From contig NZ_JACSNR010000003.1 of NCBI RefSeq assembly GCF_016901815.1, positions 160,084 through 224,083 of the forward strand: DNA of 64,000 nucleotides. The letters are read 5' to 3'. The notes under the pieces are model-generated. The model was not told the origin of the DNA. It made no database searches and saw only the letters and a program-made list of their open reading frames with translations. The translations under genes were made by a program, and so were the position numbers. Each line of letters starts with the position of its first letter. Position 1 is the first letter of the stretch. The DNA comes from Hydrogenoanaerobacterium saccharovorans (GTDB lineage Bacteria > Bacillota > Clostridia > Oscillospirales > Ruminococcaceae). Positions 54,201 to 62,110 of this stretch are shown here, one piece after another.

Positions 54201-57156
54201 TCATGGTGCTGTTGATGGAAAAGCCGCTGGCGGGGAAGCTGTAATCATACCAGTCGGTCTCTTTTTTGTTTTTTCCATGCTCGAACAGGGCGACATAGTA
54301 CATGCCGGTCTGGTCGATGGAGGAGATGCCGCTGTTGTAGAGCAGCTTGCCTTTCTTATCTACCGCTTCCGGATAGATCCCGAGATCCAGCGCATCGCCG
54401 GGCAGGATCTGGATGGCCTGGTAGCCGGACTCCTCTTCCTTGGCCTGGAAGGTGACATAGTACCGCAGGCTCTGGGCGGTATGGGTCCAGTAGTCCGCTC
54501 CGTTACGGGTCACCGAGGCTGTCTCCCGGGCGGATGTGTCGTTGCCGACGCCATCCTTATACCAGCCCCACCCGTCTGTGTCCTTATCGCCCCGGGGCCG
54601 TTCCCACTGAGCGCCCTCTTTCGTGTATTCCTCGAACCACGCGGAGTCGGCTTTCCTGCCGGTGGGCAGGGTGCGCGCGGCAAAGCGGGTATCGCCCAGC
54701 GCGGCGCCGCCCTCCACCCGGAAGATCTCCACCTGGTAGGTGCGGTCGGCATTTGTGTATGCGGTAGCGGGCTCATCGGCGCTGTATGCGGTGTTGGCGC
54801 CCATTTCGTTGATGGTGATGACGGCGCTTGTCTGCCCCTCCTGAAGGGTGACAGTGCCGGACTGGTGCTCAAAGTGGGTGCCGCCCACGGCAGAGCCGTT
54901 CACCGTGCGGTACGAGACCGTCTGTACCCCGTCGGTGCCGTCCCGGGAGACGGTAAAGGTGTTGCCGCCGTTATTCTTGATGGTGACGGTGCCGTAGTTT
55001 TTGGCGCCGATGGAGAAGGTGATCTGCTGGCTGTAATAGGTGGTGCCGTCGGCGATGAGATAGGCCCGGGCATAGTAGGAAACCCCGTCCGCGATCTCAG
55101 CCCGGGCGGTGATGTTCTCCCCCTTGCCCGCCGGGGCAGAGGTATGGGAAGCGCCATTGTTGACGGTGAGGGTGGGGTTCTGCATGACGCCCCATACAAA
55201 GCCGGTTTCGGTCACAGTGAGGCCGCCGTCCGAAATGAGGACAGCGCTGAGGTCAAAGGTATTGCTCTCCCCCTGGCGCGCAGCCGAAGGAGTTCCCAGC
55301 TGCAATGGCTGGACGGCGGAGAGCAGCGTCACGGTTCTGGGTTCCGAGGTATTCCCGGCGTGGTCGGTGGCAGTGAGGGCGGCAGAGCTGCCGTCCGCTG
55401 CCAGTTCGCACTGGATTGCGGCAACACCGGCAAAGGCCTCATCTCCGCCTGGGGAGACGGTGTCGGAGGCGGAGGCCAGAGCCAGTACCTGTGCCCGGAT
55501 CTCCTCCTGGGAGGCTCCTCCGGGGACTTTCAGCGTATTGGAGGAAACGGTTACCACCGGCGGTTCCCGGTCGATGTTGGAAACGCTGGCCTGTATGGGA
55601 ATGGTGATGGTCTTTTCCACGCCGTCCAGGGTATAGGCAACGGTGATCTCCGCCGGTTGATCCGCAACATTTTCGGTGAGCGCCACCTCCGCCCGGTCGG
55701 TGCCGGAAGCCGGAGTATCGGTCAGCCCGCTGATGGTGAGGCTTTTGGCGGTCATGCCCTCGAGCATGGTGGCTTCAGCTGTGAAAGTGACTTCCTGAAC
55801 GGCCTTGTTGGCGGGGGTGACGCCGTACTGGATCAGGGGATACTGTTCCGCCGCGGCGTCCGGGCCGGCATAGTACCAGGAAGCCTCGTCCCGGGCGAGG
55901 ATCTGTTCGGTGACGGGGTCCTTGAGCAGGCCCACTACCCGGTAGGTGCCGCTTTCGGTGCCGGTGGGCAGGGTGAGCAGCGCCTGGTCGGTGAGGGCCC
56001 CGCTGCCGCTGGGACTGCCGAAGGCTGCTGCCAGTGAGTTGCCCTTCTGGTCAAGCAGGGTGTATTCAGTCTTGTAGTCCTGGTCGCCCTGGGCCTGGAT
56101 CTGCAGGTAAACCGGCAGGCTTACATCCGGTTCATCGTCCGGCCCCCGGGCGATGATGGGGGTGCCCAGTTCCAGCGAAAAAGACTCCAGGGTATCCGGT
56201 TTTTCACCGCCGTCCAGCAGCAGCTGGAACCAGTCGATCTTCACCACCCAGCCCTCGCTGACGGTGATCTCCACATAGTTGCTGCCGCTTTGGATCAGGT
56301 CCACCGGCACTTCCAGCACAGTGGTGTTCCAGGAGGCATTGGTACCCGAGAGCTGCCCGATGGGAGTTCCATTCCAGGTGACAATGTCGGTTTCGCCGCC
56401 CTCCTCGTCCACATCGTAGGCCTTGATGGCAAGGTAGGCGTTTTCCTGGGGAAGTTTTTCAGCGGGCACCTCCAGACGCACTTCGATGGGGTGCTGGCTG
56501 TATTTCGGGCCGAGAATACGGTCCATGTCGTCATCCGGTTTGCCGCGGTGGGCGTTGTCCTCATTGTCCTCCCCCAGCAGGATGGTGCTGCCGCTGAGCC
56601 CCCGGGTGAGCAGCATGGCGCTCTGCAGCGAGGAATAGCCCTCGTCCACCAGCGTCTCCAGACTGAGCAGCTCCGGGTCGGGGTCGCTGGCAGCTGCCGG
56701 GTCGGATTCCATCTCCTCCGGAGAATCCAGTTCTGCCTCACCCTCTTCCCCGGGGACAGTCTCCCCATCCGGGAGCGGCTCTGTACCGGAGTCAGTCTCC
56801 CCGTCCGGAGCAGGGGTTTTCACAGGCGGTTTCTCCTGGGAGGTCAGACCGCCGCAGGATTCATCATGGACATGGGTGCATTCGGTCACGGCGGTATAGC
56901 AGCTTCCGGAATGGGTGTGTTCCCCGGATTCCTCCAGGGGGCAGGTCAGTTCCAGACGGGTGCAGTCCTCGCCGCAGATGTGGGTGCAGCCGCTGTCCGG
57001 GGTGTCAGACGGGAGTTCCCCGGTCTGTTCCGGCACAGCCCCGCCGGACAGTTCCGCATAACTGCCGGACTGGGCATACACACTGGGACAGCAGGAAGAC
57101 CCTGCGATCACCGCCGCAAGCAAAACAGACAGGATTCGATGGCGCAACTTGTTCAT
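48292..57156 (-). CDS. Giant multidomain secreted adhesin (InlB, MBG/YDG, Calx-beta, SdrD-B-like)
   Basis: A 2954-residue protein. Signal peptide 1-28; Cys/His clusters at 56-110 (CTHICGEDC, HTHSGSC, CTHVHDESC); an acidic Pro-rich linker; a beta-sandwich near 215-320; several Ig-like modules; a Calx-beta-like stretch near 722-790; triple-type Ig repeats 1150-1750 (sharing IDTAAPVL/DRAGNT-type ends); InlB repeats near 1777-1840 and 2462-2530; MBG/YDG modules 1940-2290; an SdrD-B-like GSVVWDDESD...GSFAFRQLPPG module 2538-2600; a Pro/Glu/Ser spacer 2760-2860 and about three terminal hydrophobic helices (2875-2945) instead of an LPXTG end. Probably a membrane-tethered stalk-like adhesin. Its promoter region is shared with a LytTR regulator. 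Confidence 0.9.
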   Translation of the reverse strand: MNKLRHRILSVLLAAVIAGSSCCPSVYAQSGSYAELSGGAVPEQTGELPSDTPDSGCTHICGEDCTRLELTCPLEESGEHTHSGSCYTAVTECTHVHDESCGGLTSQEKPPVKTPAPDGETDSGTEPLPDGETVPGEEGEAELDSPEEMESDPAAASDPDPELLSLETLVDEGYSSLQSAMLLTRGLSGSTILLGEDNEDNAHRGKPDDDMDRILGPKYSQHPIEVRLEVPAEKLPQENAYLAIKAYDVDEEGGETDIVTWNGTPIGQLSGTNASWNTTVLEVPVDLIQSGSNYVEITVSEGWVVKIDWFQLLLDGGEKPDTLESFSLELGTPIIARGPDDEPDVSLPVYLQIQAQGDQDYKTEYTLLDQKGNSLAAAFGSPSGSGALTDQALLTLPTGTESGTYRVVGLLKDPVTEQILARDEASWYYAGPDAAAEQYPLIQYGVTPANKAVQEVTFTAEATMLEGMTAKSLTISGLTDTPASGTDRAEVALTENVADQPAEITVAYTLDGVEKTITIPIQASVSNIDREPPVVTVSSNTLKVPGGASQEEIRAQVLALASASDTVSPGGDEAFAGVAAIQCELAADGSSAALTATDHAGNTSEPRTVTLLSAVQPLQLGTPSAARQGESNTFDLSAVLISDGGLTVTETGFVWGVMQNPTLTVNNGASHTSAPAGKGENITARAEIADGVSYYARAYLIADGTTYYSQQITFSIGAKNYGTVTIKNNGGNTFTVSRDGTDGVQTVSYRTVNGSAVGGTHFEHQSGTVTLQEGQTSAVITINEMGANTAYSADEPATAYTNADRTYQVEIFRVEGGAALGDTRFAARTLPTGRKADSAWFEEYTKEGAQWERPRGDKDTDGWGWYKDGVGNDTSARETASVTRNGADYWTHTAQSLRYYVTFQAKEEESGYQAIQILPGDALDLGIYPEAVDKKGKLLYNSGISSIDQTGMYYVALFEHGKNKKETDWYDYSFPASGFSINSTMTDYHYRSGQSGDTLLLPLDTEQVTVGFSACGSGSDKWVTKEVKHHIQVYDAVEPQLLDIAPMAETTYKPGDKVTVSLIFDEIVNGINSSLDQVSLRTSWGSFQYAGGANTNVLYFTGTVPENAASDFRVDSIEGTDFIKDMCDDSGTGTSSGGGSIDTSVDTRVPVISIENKGVTDGTASAAVSVQNATVQKFVWTRSETLPVNGWQEFRSGETLSTRQAGGETWYLHILAEYDGTGAAAHAYTSFTFPADTVLPTLSASADNTGWARERTIVLAYTPADAAVTMTGPDGQEQPVTGSRTVIENGWYSFTLTHGEETLTQAVEITGIDTAAPVLEELREPNQATPPAAGLVFSAVISDALSGVQSVQYCFTGSASAPSGGWQTAAESGGRYLFDYQSQNPDAETVYLHLKASDRAGNTLTWDSGAYTVQAAPDGSLTLALSGAPTAWTSGDVTLEWRLTGSTGDTPYTLYGLPTAAETQTSDLSGSFAVNQNGLYTITVLDNRGRSAESSVLVNWIDRQGPMVTGISVPSGWTNGEKTVTLQGLTDDLTPLYNTAGEVTGYGGSGVASAHYKKLGSEDEIPVTGSTFAVPENGSYILILTDQAGNQTRQSFTVSGIDTAPPEVQLSEVPSGWQPMAEITLTLSDKDSGIGSVRTRFTSDNASYPTDGLTEHAAAESVTVSTASSSDRYLYYEVTDQAGNVTRGFSGEIHADGTVPAIPTVTQAEGLENQQEQAVLTISAGTAGASGLTLWYAQNGGGYQQLDSDTLTLTETGTYSFKAVTGAGSESPVRTVTLHRVSFRSDGIDPLPDRLVLSGGTLARTANPHRTGYTFTGWQKDGTVWDFAQPVTGDFTLTAGWTLSAPSVSVSAAYPGSESAPFVYNGGDLTLTASAAHTADGVTFFYQWYDAGGQLLGDTSVHTFPAASAGEYPCACTVTAVDSYGLSARADGTVTAVIARAPVTCTVSGTRHEYDAGEKQAQVTVSTAVPGLTIRESDYTVRYEQGGTPVTPVNTGSYDIILTLENDNLRFDGMDGSLREQKAGTLEITGTTYPEADTMTWPEAGALTYGETLRESVLTGGDQQGKGTYAWKTPEAIPTVENTGCTVVFTPDDSNYAPVEHTVSVAVTPRELTIAGVTAQNRVYDPDSTAVTLTGGSLEESAIVIRNGVPDDAALDSTRARGSIAVPDAGTALPVTVSGYALTGADAVNYTLAQPGYVTVDIARAAGSGSVTIAGWTYGDTPSQPVVVSDTNGTGSLTFRYTGALSDGTAYDSPDLPSEAGSYQAAVTFAATGNYEAVTVQSGPFTVAQRRITATWKGLDTVFNGLPQSPEIAGLVGVVPADQGKVTVLTQTTEQTDAGSYPGVTARLSGERSRNYLLGNGTVTFVIRPAAVLFQSSENSVPYDGQPHTARVTAQALGQEFDRFTLSYQSTDGPATDAPTEPGRYTILAEITDPNYRHTGSADGSPEPVGILEIYQTAAPAVYPITFLPGAEEVTGTPPSLPDSLAGNLLFLPGSGTLERTGYQFIGWESGGRIYQPGASFTMPASAVTFTAVWTEASGEIGGSVVWDDESDPQPAGQVLITLTRGNQKLDEVLTDADGSFAFRQLPPGAYNLVASYGEITQTEKILLTGSETAQCTIRLPRGKTNSVLKVLDGAPDVVVGNLDRLFDQQPDQVYTEADRTLVESGGKVEICMTVQDSSPAPGSALEEAVQNAGSFREGLTLALTLEKSRFEASGASLGGTEPISESNLLMEIVIPLDGGLQNCREYRVLREHDGGIEEIPAAGNQWGEYFVLNEDRTVLTIFAKRFSDYAVLYSNAQPDHGGDDSDSDDSSDSPAPAVTDPSEPAELPPENTVTPAPETAPEPDTSAAPESPEEPESPAPEQPAEPSGTTDIPAGKPFVLLSAVGAAVAVLLAALRHPNRGRSRLPAVLTAAGAVGVALLTTGWNGFVLASPWTLAVAGLALLTGWLTRPDSE

Positions 57157-57182
57157 AAAAGCCTCCTCGCAGATAAAAAAGG

Positions 57183-57217
57183 CAGCAGTCCTCTGCTTAA
57201 ACTGAGAGGATCAGCTG
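57183..57217 (-). promoter_or_regulatory. Inverted repeat in the adhesin leader
   Basis: CAGCAGTCCTCT (57183-57194) pairs with AGAGGATCAGCTG (57205-57217) with one bulge, ten-base loop. It lies between the ribosome site of the adhesin gene and the divergent promoter; it may be a leader hairpin or an operator. Confidence 0.45.
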
Positions 57218-57220
57218 CAC

Positions 57221-57257
57221 TTGACGGCTTGTTAGCCTTATGCTATTTTAAGTTTAG
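57221..57257 (+). promoter_or_regulatory. Promoter of the LytTR regulator operon with a LytTR-like box
   Basis: TTGACG (57221-57226), 17-bp spacer, TGC-extended TATTTT (57244-57249). TAAGTTTAG (57249-57257) fits the published-style LytTR 9-mer pattern [TA][AC][CA]GTTN[AG][TG]. The usual second direct repeat at 12-13 bp spacing is not clear. Confidence 0.55.
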
Positions 57258-57344
57258 CTTCAGGGTGAAAATTTTGTATGGTTTGTGCAAAATTGATCTG
57301 AATTTGCGTCATATTTGACGGTATGGAAGGAGGCAGCCGGCCCG

Positions 57345-58088
57345 ATGAAAATAGCAGTCTGTGATGACCGCCCGGAACATCTCAAAAAAATCCGGGAACT
57401 TCTGGAAAAATATCAGCAGACCCATCCGGGACTGGAGAGCCAGGCAGAGTATTTTCTCAGCGGAGCAGAGCTTCTGGACCAGGCGGAGGAGCGGGGCGGA
57501 TATGACCTCTATCTTCTGGATATTCTCATGCCGGGGGAGAATGGGATCTCGGTGGGGAAACGGCTGCGTCAGATGGGAAAGCAGGGAGAACTGATCTTCC
57601 TCACCAGTTCCAACGACTATGCCGCTGACAGTTATGAGGTCCGGGCCTTTTTCTATCTGCTCAAGCCGGTGGAGGAGGAAAAGCTGTTCCGGGTGCTGGA
57701 TCAGGCGGTGGAAAAGCTGACCCAGCAGCAGAAAAAGACCATGCTGCTGGAGACCCGGGAGGGAACCCGATGTATTCCGCTGGGCCGGATTCTCTATGCG
57801 GAGCGGGCCGGACGGGTGATGCGCTGTCACTGCACCGATGGGGTTCTGGATTCCCAGACCCTGCGGATGCCCTTCCGGGAAGCCGCGGCGCCGCTGCTGG
57901 CAGACCCGCGGTTTTATCTGTGCGGTGCCAGTTTTGTGCTGAACTTCCGGCATGTCACCGGTATCAAGGGGCAGGAGGCGCTGCTGGACAATGGTGAGGC
58001 CCTGACCCTGCCCCGGACAGCGGCAGTGGAGTTCAAACGGGCCTGGGGAGACTATTGGCTGAAGGAGAATGCCAGATGGATCATGTGA
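57345..58088 (+). CDS. LytTR-family response regulator
   Basis: A 247-residue response regulator: receiver domain (1-125) with acidic pair CDD (residues 6-8), phosphoacceptor Asp59 in LLDILMPGENG, Ser/Thr switch in FLTSSNDYA and Lys in YLLKPVEE; then a LytTR DNA-binding domain (about 140-240) with IPLGRILYAERAGR and FYLCGASFVLNFRHV. ATG at 57345 follows GGAAGGAGG. It overlaps the kinase gene by 13 bp. Likely target: the divergent giant adhesin gene. Confidence 0.93.
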   Translation: MKIAVCDDRPEHLKKIRELLEKYQQTHPGLESQAEYFLSGAELLDQAEERGGYDLYLLDILMPGENGISVGKRLRQMGKQGELIFLTSSNDYAADSYEVRAFFYLLKPVEEEKLFRVLDQAVEKLTQQQKKTMLLETREGTRCIPLGRILYAERAGRVMRCHCTDGVLDSQTLRMPFREAAAPLLADPRFYLCGASFVLNFRHVTGIKGQEALLDNGEALTLPRTAAVEFKRAWGDYWLKENARWIM

Positions 58089-59353
58089 TGTTCCTGTTGT
58101 TCCGGGCTTATTTCATCACCCTGATGACAGTGGGAATGATGGCGAGTCTGACCGAGTTCCGTTTCGGGCGCCGGAAGCTGCTGGGAATTATGGCAGTGTA
58201 CAGTGCCTGGGTGGTGGGTTCCAGCCTGGCGCTGCTGTATTTCGGGGGAGAACTGCTGCTGCTCCGGCTGTTTTTGATTACCATCTCGGCTCCGGCGACC
58301 TTCCTCACCTACTGGGCAGCCAATGATACCCCGTCCCAGGCGGTTTTCAACTATATGACCCAGATCCTGCTGTCGGTGCTGGCGGCATCGGTGATCCGTC
58401 ATATCACCAGCGTACTGGGCCTGTCGGCGCTGATGAATATCCTGCTGATGGGAATATTCTATGGCACAGCCATCTATCTGGAATGGCGCTTCCTGCGCAA
58501 ACCGTTCCGGGTGCTGATCCAGGCAATTCCCGCCCATTGGGGAATCCTGACCCTGATCCCCTGTGTATTCTGCGCCTATCTCATCTTTGTGGCGTCCTGG
58601 CCGGGCAGCTATCTGGACAACCCGGTGCAGATGATCTATGCCTATGCCGCGGTAGTTCCGCTGGTGGTTGTGTATATTGCGGTGTTCCGGAGCCTTCTGG
58701 GACAGTACCGCATCCAGATGGAACGGCAGAATGCGGCGCTGTTGACGGTGCAGATCTCAGCTCTCCGGGAGAAGCTGCATGAGATGGAAGAGGTGGAGGA
58801 GAGAATCCGGGTGCAGCGGCATGATCTGCGCCATCAGCTCCAGACCGCTGCCGAACTGCTGTCCCGGGGAGACCGGGAATCGGCGCTGAATTTCCTGGAT
58901 ACAGCCCGGAAGCGGCTGGACGAGCGCAGGGAGATCCACTGGTGCCGGTCGCCGGTGCTGGATGCTGTATTTTCCTCCTGTTTTGCCCAGGCACAGGGTC
59001 AGGGGGTTCTGGTGGAGGCAAAGATCTCCCTGCCGGAACAGCTGCCGGTGGACGAAGGAGAGCTTGCCATTGTGATCGCCAATGCCCTGGAGAATGCCCT
59101 CCATGCCAATCTGGCTCTGCCCCGGGAGAACCGCAGGATCTCCTGCCGGATGATCGGCTATCCCGACCTCATGCTGGAGATTGTCAACCCGTTCTGCACG
59201 GCGGTGCGGTTTGATGAGGAGGGCTTCCCTGTCTCCCCGAAGGAGGGGCATGGCCTGGGAACCCAGTCCATCCGGTACTTCTGCCGGAAGTATGGAGCCG
59301 TGTGCCATTGGGAGACAAAAGACGAGCAGTTTGTGTTCCGCCTGATTCTCTGA
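58076..59353 (+). CDS. GHKL (AgrC-like) sensor histidine kinase
   Basis: A 425-residue kinase. Six to seven hydrophobic helices span 1-215; a coiled linker (220-245) leads to the H-box QRHDLRHQL (His249), then a GHKL ATPase domain with N-box NALENALHANL and G-box GHGLGTQSIRYF. Partner of the overlapping LytTR regulator. The membrane sensor suits peptide or lipid signals, as for AgrC; the ligand is unknown and no autoinducer peptide gene is apparent. Kinase half is very similar to that of the gene at 62111. Confidence 0.92.
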   Translation: MDHVMFLLFRAYFITLMTVGMMASLTEFRFGRRKLLGIMAVYSAWVVGSSLALLYFGGELLLLRLFLITISAPATFLTYWAANDTPSQAVFNYMTQILLSVLAASVIRHITSVLGLSALMNILLMGIFYGTAIYLEWRFLRKPFRVLIQAIPAHWGILTLIPCVFCAYLIFVASWPGSYLDNPVQMIYAYAAVVPLVVVYIAVFRSLLGQYRIQMERQNAALLTVQISALREKLHEMEEVEERIRVQRHDLRHQLQTAAELLSRGDRESALNFLDTARKRLDERREIHWCRSPVLDAVFSSCFAQAQGQGVLVEAKISLPEQLPVDEGELAIVIANALENALHANLALPRENRRISCRMIGYPDLMLEIVNPFCTAVRFDEEGFPVSPKEGHGLGTQSIRYFCRKYGAVCHWETKDEQFVFRLIL

Positions 59354-59370
59354 GCCAAAAACAGCGATAA

Positions 59371-59407
59371 AAAGGGCTCCGCAGGGATTTTCTGCGGGGC
59401 CTTTTTT
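59371..59407 (+). terminator. Terminator of the LytTR-kinase operon
   Basis: AAGGGCTCCGCAG/CTGCGGGGCCTT hairpin with T6. Confidence 0.8.
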
Positions 59408-59594
59408 GTGATGGAAGGGATCTCCTGCACGGACAGGGTAAAGCAATCGGTGAGCATCAGCGTCGGGATTTTCCGTAAATCCTGCCGCTGCGTGAGACAG
59501 TTTCCGGACGGCATTGCCGGTCTGCGGGCTGCGATGGGTTTCCCTGGCCCGGAATGATCCGGCGGCGTCTGCCTGTATTCCCTGCCTCCTGCCG
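59408..59594. other. Intergenic stretch before a lipoprotein gene
   Basis: A 48-codon plus-strand frame from 59410 has no ribosome site; nothing else is recognisable. The promoter begins at 59595. Confidence 0.4.
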
Positions 59595-59622
59595 TTGAAG
59601 TCCCCTGGGAAACTGCTATAAT
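59595..59622 (+). promoter_or_regulatory. Promoter of the lipoprotein gene
   Basis: TTGAAG (59595-59600), 16-bp spacer, TGC-extended TATAAT (59617-59622). Confidence 0.7.
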
Positions 59623-59669
59623 AGGGGGAGAGAAGCGCTGCCTGCACCATTTGGGAAGGAGAGGATCTT

Positions 59670-60719
59670 ATGTGGAAAAATCGTCTGCTCTGTCTGGGAC
59701 TGGTGCTTTGCCTGCTGCTTGCGGGCTGCTCCGCGCAGCGGGGAGAGTCTGAGTCGTCCCAATCTTCTGAGCCCGACTCCCAGTCTTCTGAATCCGGTTC
59801 CCAGACCTCCGAACCGGCGGAAGAGAAACCGGCTCTGCCCATCCAGGACAGCACCGGCTGGTCGGAGGGCATGGCTCAGATCATAGAAACTGCGGCGGAG
59901 TATTTCATCGAGCAGCGGGACGGGGTTTCGGACGGCGAACTGACCGAAGCGGATGTGACCCGGCTGTGGTACCTGGTCAATACCATCTATGATGCCGATG
60001 ATGTGGCCTTTGCAGATGAGATGGCAGCACCGCCCGAAGGTGTTCCTGCCGGCATTCTGTCCAAGTTCGTGGATTTTGATGAAGCCACCCGGTATCTTTT
60101 CACCAGCCATGGCCTGGAGCAGCTGCTCTCGGCCGAGATGGCAGGAGAGCCCTATATCTATCAGGCGGAGAATGGAGAGGTCTATCACCGCGGGCCGTAT
60201 AAGACCGGTTATTCCTATCAGAATACCATGACTGGCTATCGGGTTGTCAGCAGCAGTCCGGACAGCGCCCAGGTGGAGGTATCCTGGAGAATCGCAGCCC
60301 CACTGGACTGGGAAGGGGAGTGCCCCGAAGCCTTTACGACCCTGGTTCTGAAGCGGGAGGACAACCGCTGGAAGGTGGACAGTTATAACTTCCCGGAGGC
60401 GAGCTATCCTGAGGAGTTCACCATCACCGAGGAGATCCGGGTAAAGCTCACAGACGGAGTGCAGGAAACAACCCTTTCGGATGCCGCTGAAAAGGAACAG
60501 ATTGTCGCCCGTCTGAGGGGACTGACCCTGGGAACCGTCGTCCAGGAGGCGCCGGCCCAGGACTGCATTGCCATAGAGGCAGTGGACAATGGCGCAGTTT
60601 ATCACAGGTCGGTGGCGCCGGACGGTCGTGTATGGGATACCCTCTACGCCGACGGGGAGTGGGTTCTCTACCAGGCCGATTCCTCCTTCTATCAGGGGCT
60701 TCAGAGCCTTCTGGCATAA
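59670..60719 (+). CDS. Lipoprotein with domain shared with the BlaR1-like sensor
   Basis: A 349-residue lipoprotein (lipobox LAGC, Cys20) with a Ser/Glu-rich linker to about residue 55. Residues about 135-250 (FVDFDEATRYLFTSHGLEQL, YHRGPYKTGYSYQNTMTGYR, then DNRWKVDSYNFPEASYPEEF) align with the extracytoplasmic part of the BlaR1-like protein at 20172 (DLPDYDRVIRSIFTPEAIEA, LGPWKTGYSY). The shared fold may be an IseA-like envelope domain; that assignment is tentative. AAGGAGAGG precedes the ATG. Monocistronic. Confidence 0.8.
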   Translation: MWKNRLLCLGLVLCLLLAGCSAQRGESESSQSSEPDSQSSESGSQTSEPAEEKPALPIQDSTGWSEGMAQIIETAAEYFIEQRDGVSDGELTEADVTRLWYLVNTIYDADDVAFADEMAAPPEGVPAGILSKFVDFDEATRYLFTSHGLEQLLSAEMAGEPYIYQAENGEVYHRGPYKTGYSYQNTMTGYRVVSSSPDSAQVEVSWRIAAPLDWEGECPEAFTTLVLKREDNRWKVDSYNFPEASYPEEFTITEEIRVKLTDGVQETTLSDAAEKEQIVARLRGLTLGTVVQEAPAQDCIAIEAVDNGAVYHRSVAPDGRVWDTLYADGEWVLYQADSSFYQGLQSLLA

Positions 60720-60726
60720 AATCCGT

Positions 60727-60760
60727 AAAAACCAGCCGGGATTTCCCCGGCTGGTTTTTT
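60727..60760 (+). terminator. Terminator of the lipoprotein gene
   Basis: AAACCAGCCGGG/CCCGGCTGGTTT perfect 12-bp stem with T6. Confidence 0.92.
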
Positions 60761-60945
60761 GCTGCGCAGAGCTGTCCGCCCCGGAGGAGCAAAGCCCCTG
60801 TTCCCAGACGCTTCCACACGGAAGTCAGCCCGGGCAAAAAGAAAAAGGCACCCGTCCGGATGCCTTTTGTCAGAAATATTCTTCTGTGGTTTTACAGGAA
60901 AAGGCTGTGCGTCTCGGTTTCGCCGGGAGCAGCTCTCCGGCTGTT

Positions 60946-61998
60946 TCACGCCAGTTCCAGATAGAGCGCCGCCAGATCCAGGGTGGCGTGCAGGGCATCC
61001 AGATGGGTGCGCTCCATGCCATGGGAGGCGTGTACGCCCGGGCCGATGAGAGCAGCCCGGCAGTCCATACCGGCGTGCCAGGCAGCACCGACATCCGAGC
61101 CATAGTGGGGGTAGATGTCCACCGAATAGTCCACCTGATGTTCCTTTGCCAGCTTTACCAGCCGGCTGACCATGTCATAGTCATAGGGGCCGCCATTGTC
61201 CTTGGCGCAGATGGAAACCTGATATTCGGTGCAGCCCAGATCCTCGCCGATGCAGCCCATATCCACTGCCAGCAGCTCGTCCACAACAGGCAGGGTGGCG
61301 CCGCCGTGTCCCACCTCCTCATGGACAGTAAAGGTGAGATAGGTTTCGTACCGGGGCAGGGTTCCGGTTTCACGCATCTGCCACAGCAGGGTCAGCAGAC
61401 AGGCGGCACTGGCTTTGTCGTCCAGGAACCGGGACTTGACAAAGCCGCTCCCGGTGACAACCGTCTTGGGATCATAACAGACATAGTCGCCGGCGGCAAT
61501 GCCCAGAGCCAGGACGTCCTCCTTGTTGTGTACCTTTTCATCGATGCGCACTGCCATATTCTTTTCGTCCCGGGGGCGGGTGGCGGCGTCGTCCTGCACA
61601 TGAACCGACGGCGACAGGCTGAGCACAGTACCGGTATATACCTTGCCTTCCCGGGTGTAGATGCGGCAGTATTCACCGTCCAGGGTGGGCAGCAGCGGGC
61701 CGCCGACCTTGGTGACCATCAGCATGCCGTCCGCGGTGACCGAACGCACCATCAGGCCCAGGGTATCCACATGGGCGCAGAGCCCCACCTTGTGTCCGCT
61801 CTCCCGACCGGGCACTGTGATGACCAGATTGCCCTTGTTGGTGCGATGGGCGTCAAATCCCAGTTCCCGGGCGATCTCCTCTGCCACAGTCACGACCCGT
61901 TCAGTAAAGCCGGTGGGGCTGTCCTGTCCCAGCAGCTTCTGCAGCGTATCCACCAGAAAGGCCTGACGTGCCTCTCCCTGCATCTTTTCCTCTGTCAT
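60946..61998 (-). CDS. M42 family metalloaminopeptidase
   Basis: A 350-residue M42 peptidase (glutamyl/deblocking aminopeptidase type), a tetrahedral cytosolic enzyme acting on short peptides. Ligands: GLCAHVDTLGLMV (His, Asp), KSRFLDDKASAACL (Asp), FTVHEEVGHGGA (catalytic and ligand Glu), DMGCIGED and the late GVHASHGMERTH (His). Length is normal. GAGAGGG lies before the ATG. A weak AAAAGGCA/TGCCTTTT hairpin follows at 60850-60877. Confidence 0.92.
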   Translation of the reverse strand: MTEEKMQGEARQAFLVDTLQKLLGQDSPTGFTERVVTVAEEIARELGFDAHRTNKGNLVITVPGRESGHKVGLCAHVDTLGLMVRSVTADGMLMVTKVGGPLLPTLDGEYCRIYTREGKVYTGTVLSLSPSVHVQDDAATRPRDEKNMAVRIDEKVHNKEDVLALGIAAGDYVCYDPKTVVTGSGFVKSRFLDDKASAACLLTLLWQMRETGTLPRYETYLTFTVHEEVGHGGATLPVVDELLAVDMGCIGEDLGCTEYQVSICAKDNGGPYDYDMVSRLVKLAKEHQVDYSVDIYPHYGSDVGAAWHAGMDCRAALIGPGVHASHGMERTHLDALHATLDLAALYLELA

Positions 61999-62110
61999 AT
62001 CTAAGCCCTCTCTTCATGATAAAATATCCGGTTCCATCTTACAAAAAAAGTCGCTTGTTGGCAAGAGGCGGTTCGGGAGAAGCATGTCCGGGCCAGACAG
62101 AGGGGAGATC

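Noticed and set aside
53263..56037. Plus-strand open frame of 924 codons opposite the giant adhesin
   Set aside because: Antisense shadow; the minus-strand protein has clear Ig-like and adhesin modules across the same interval.
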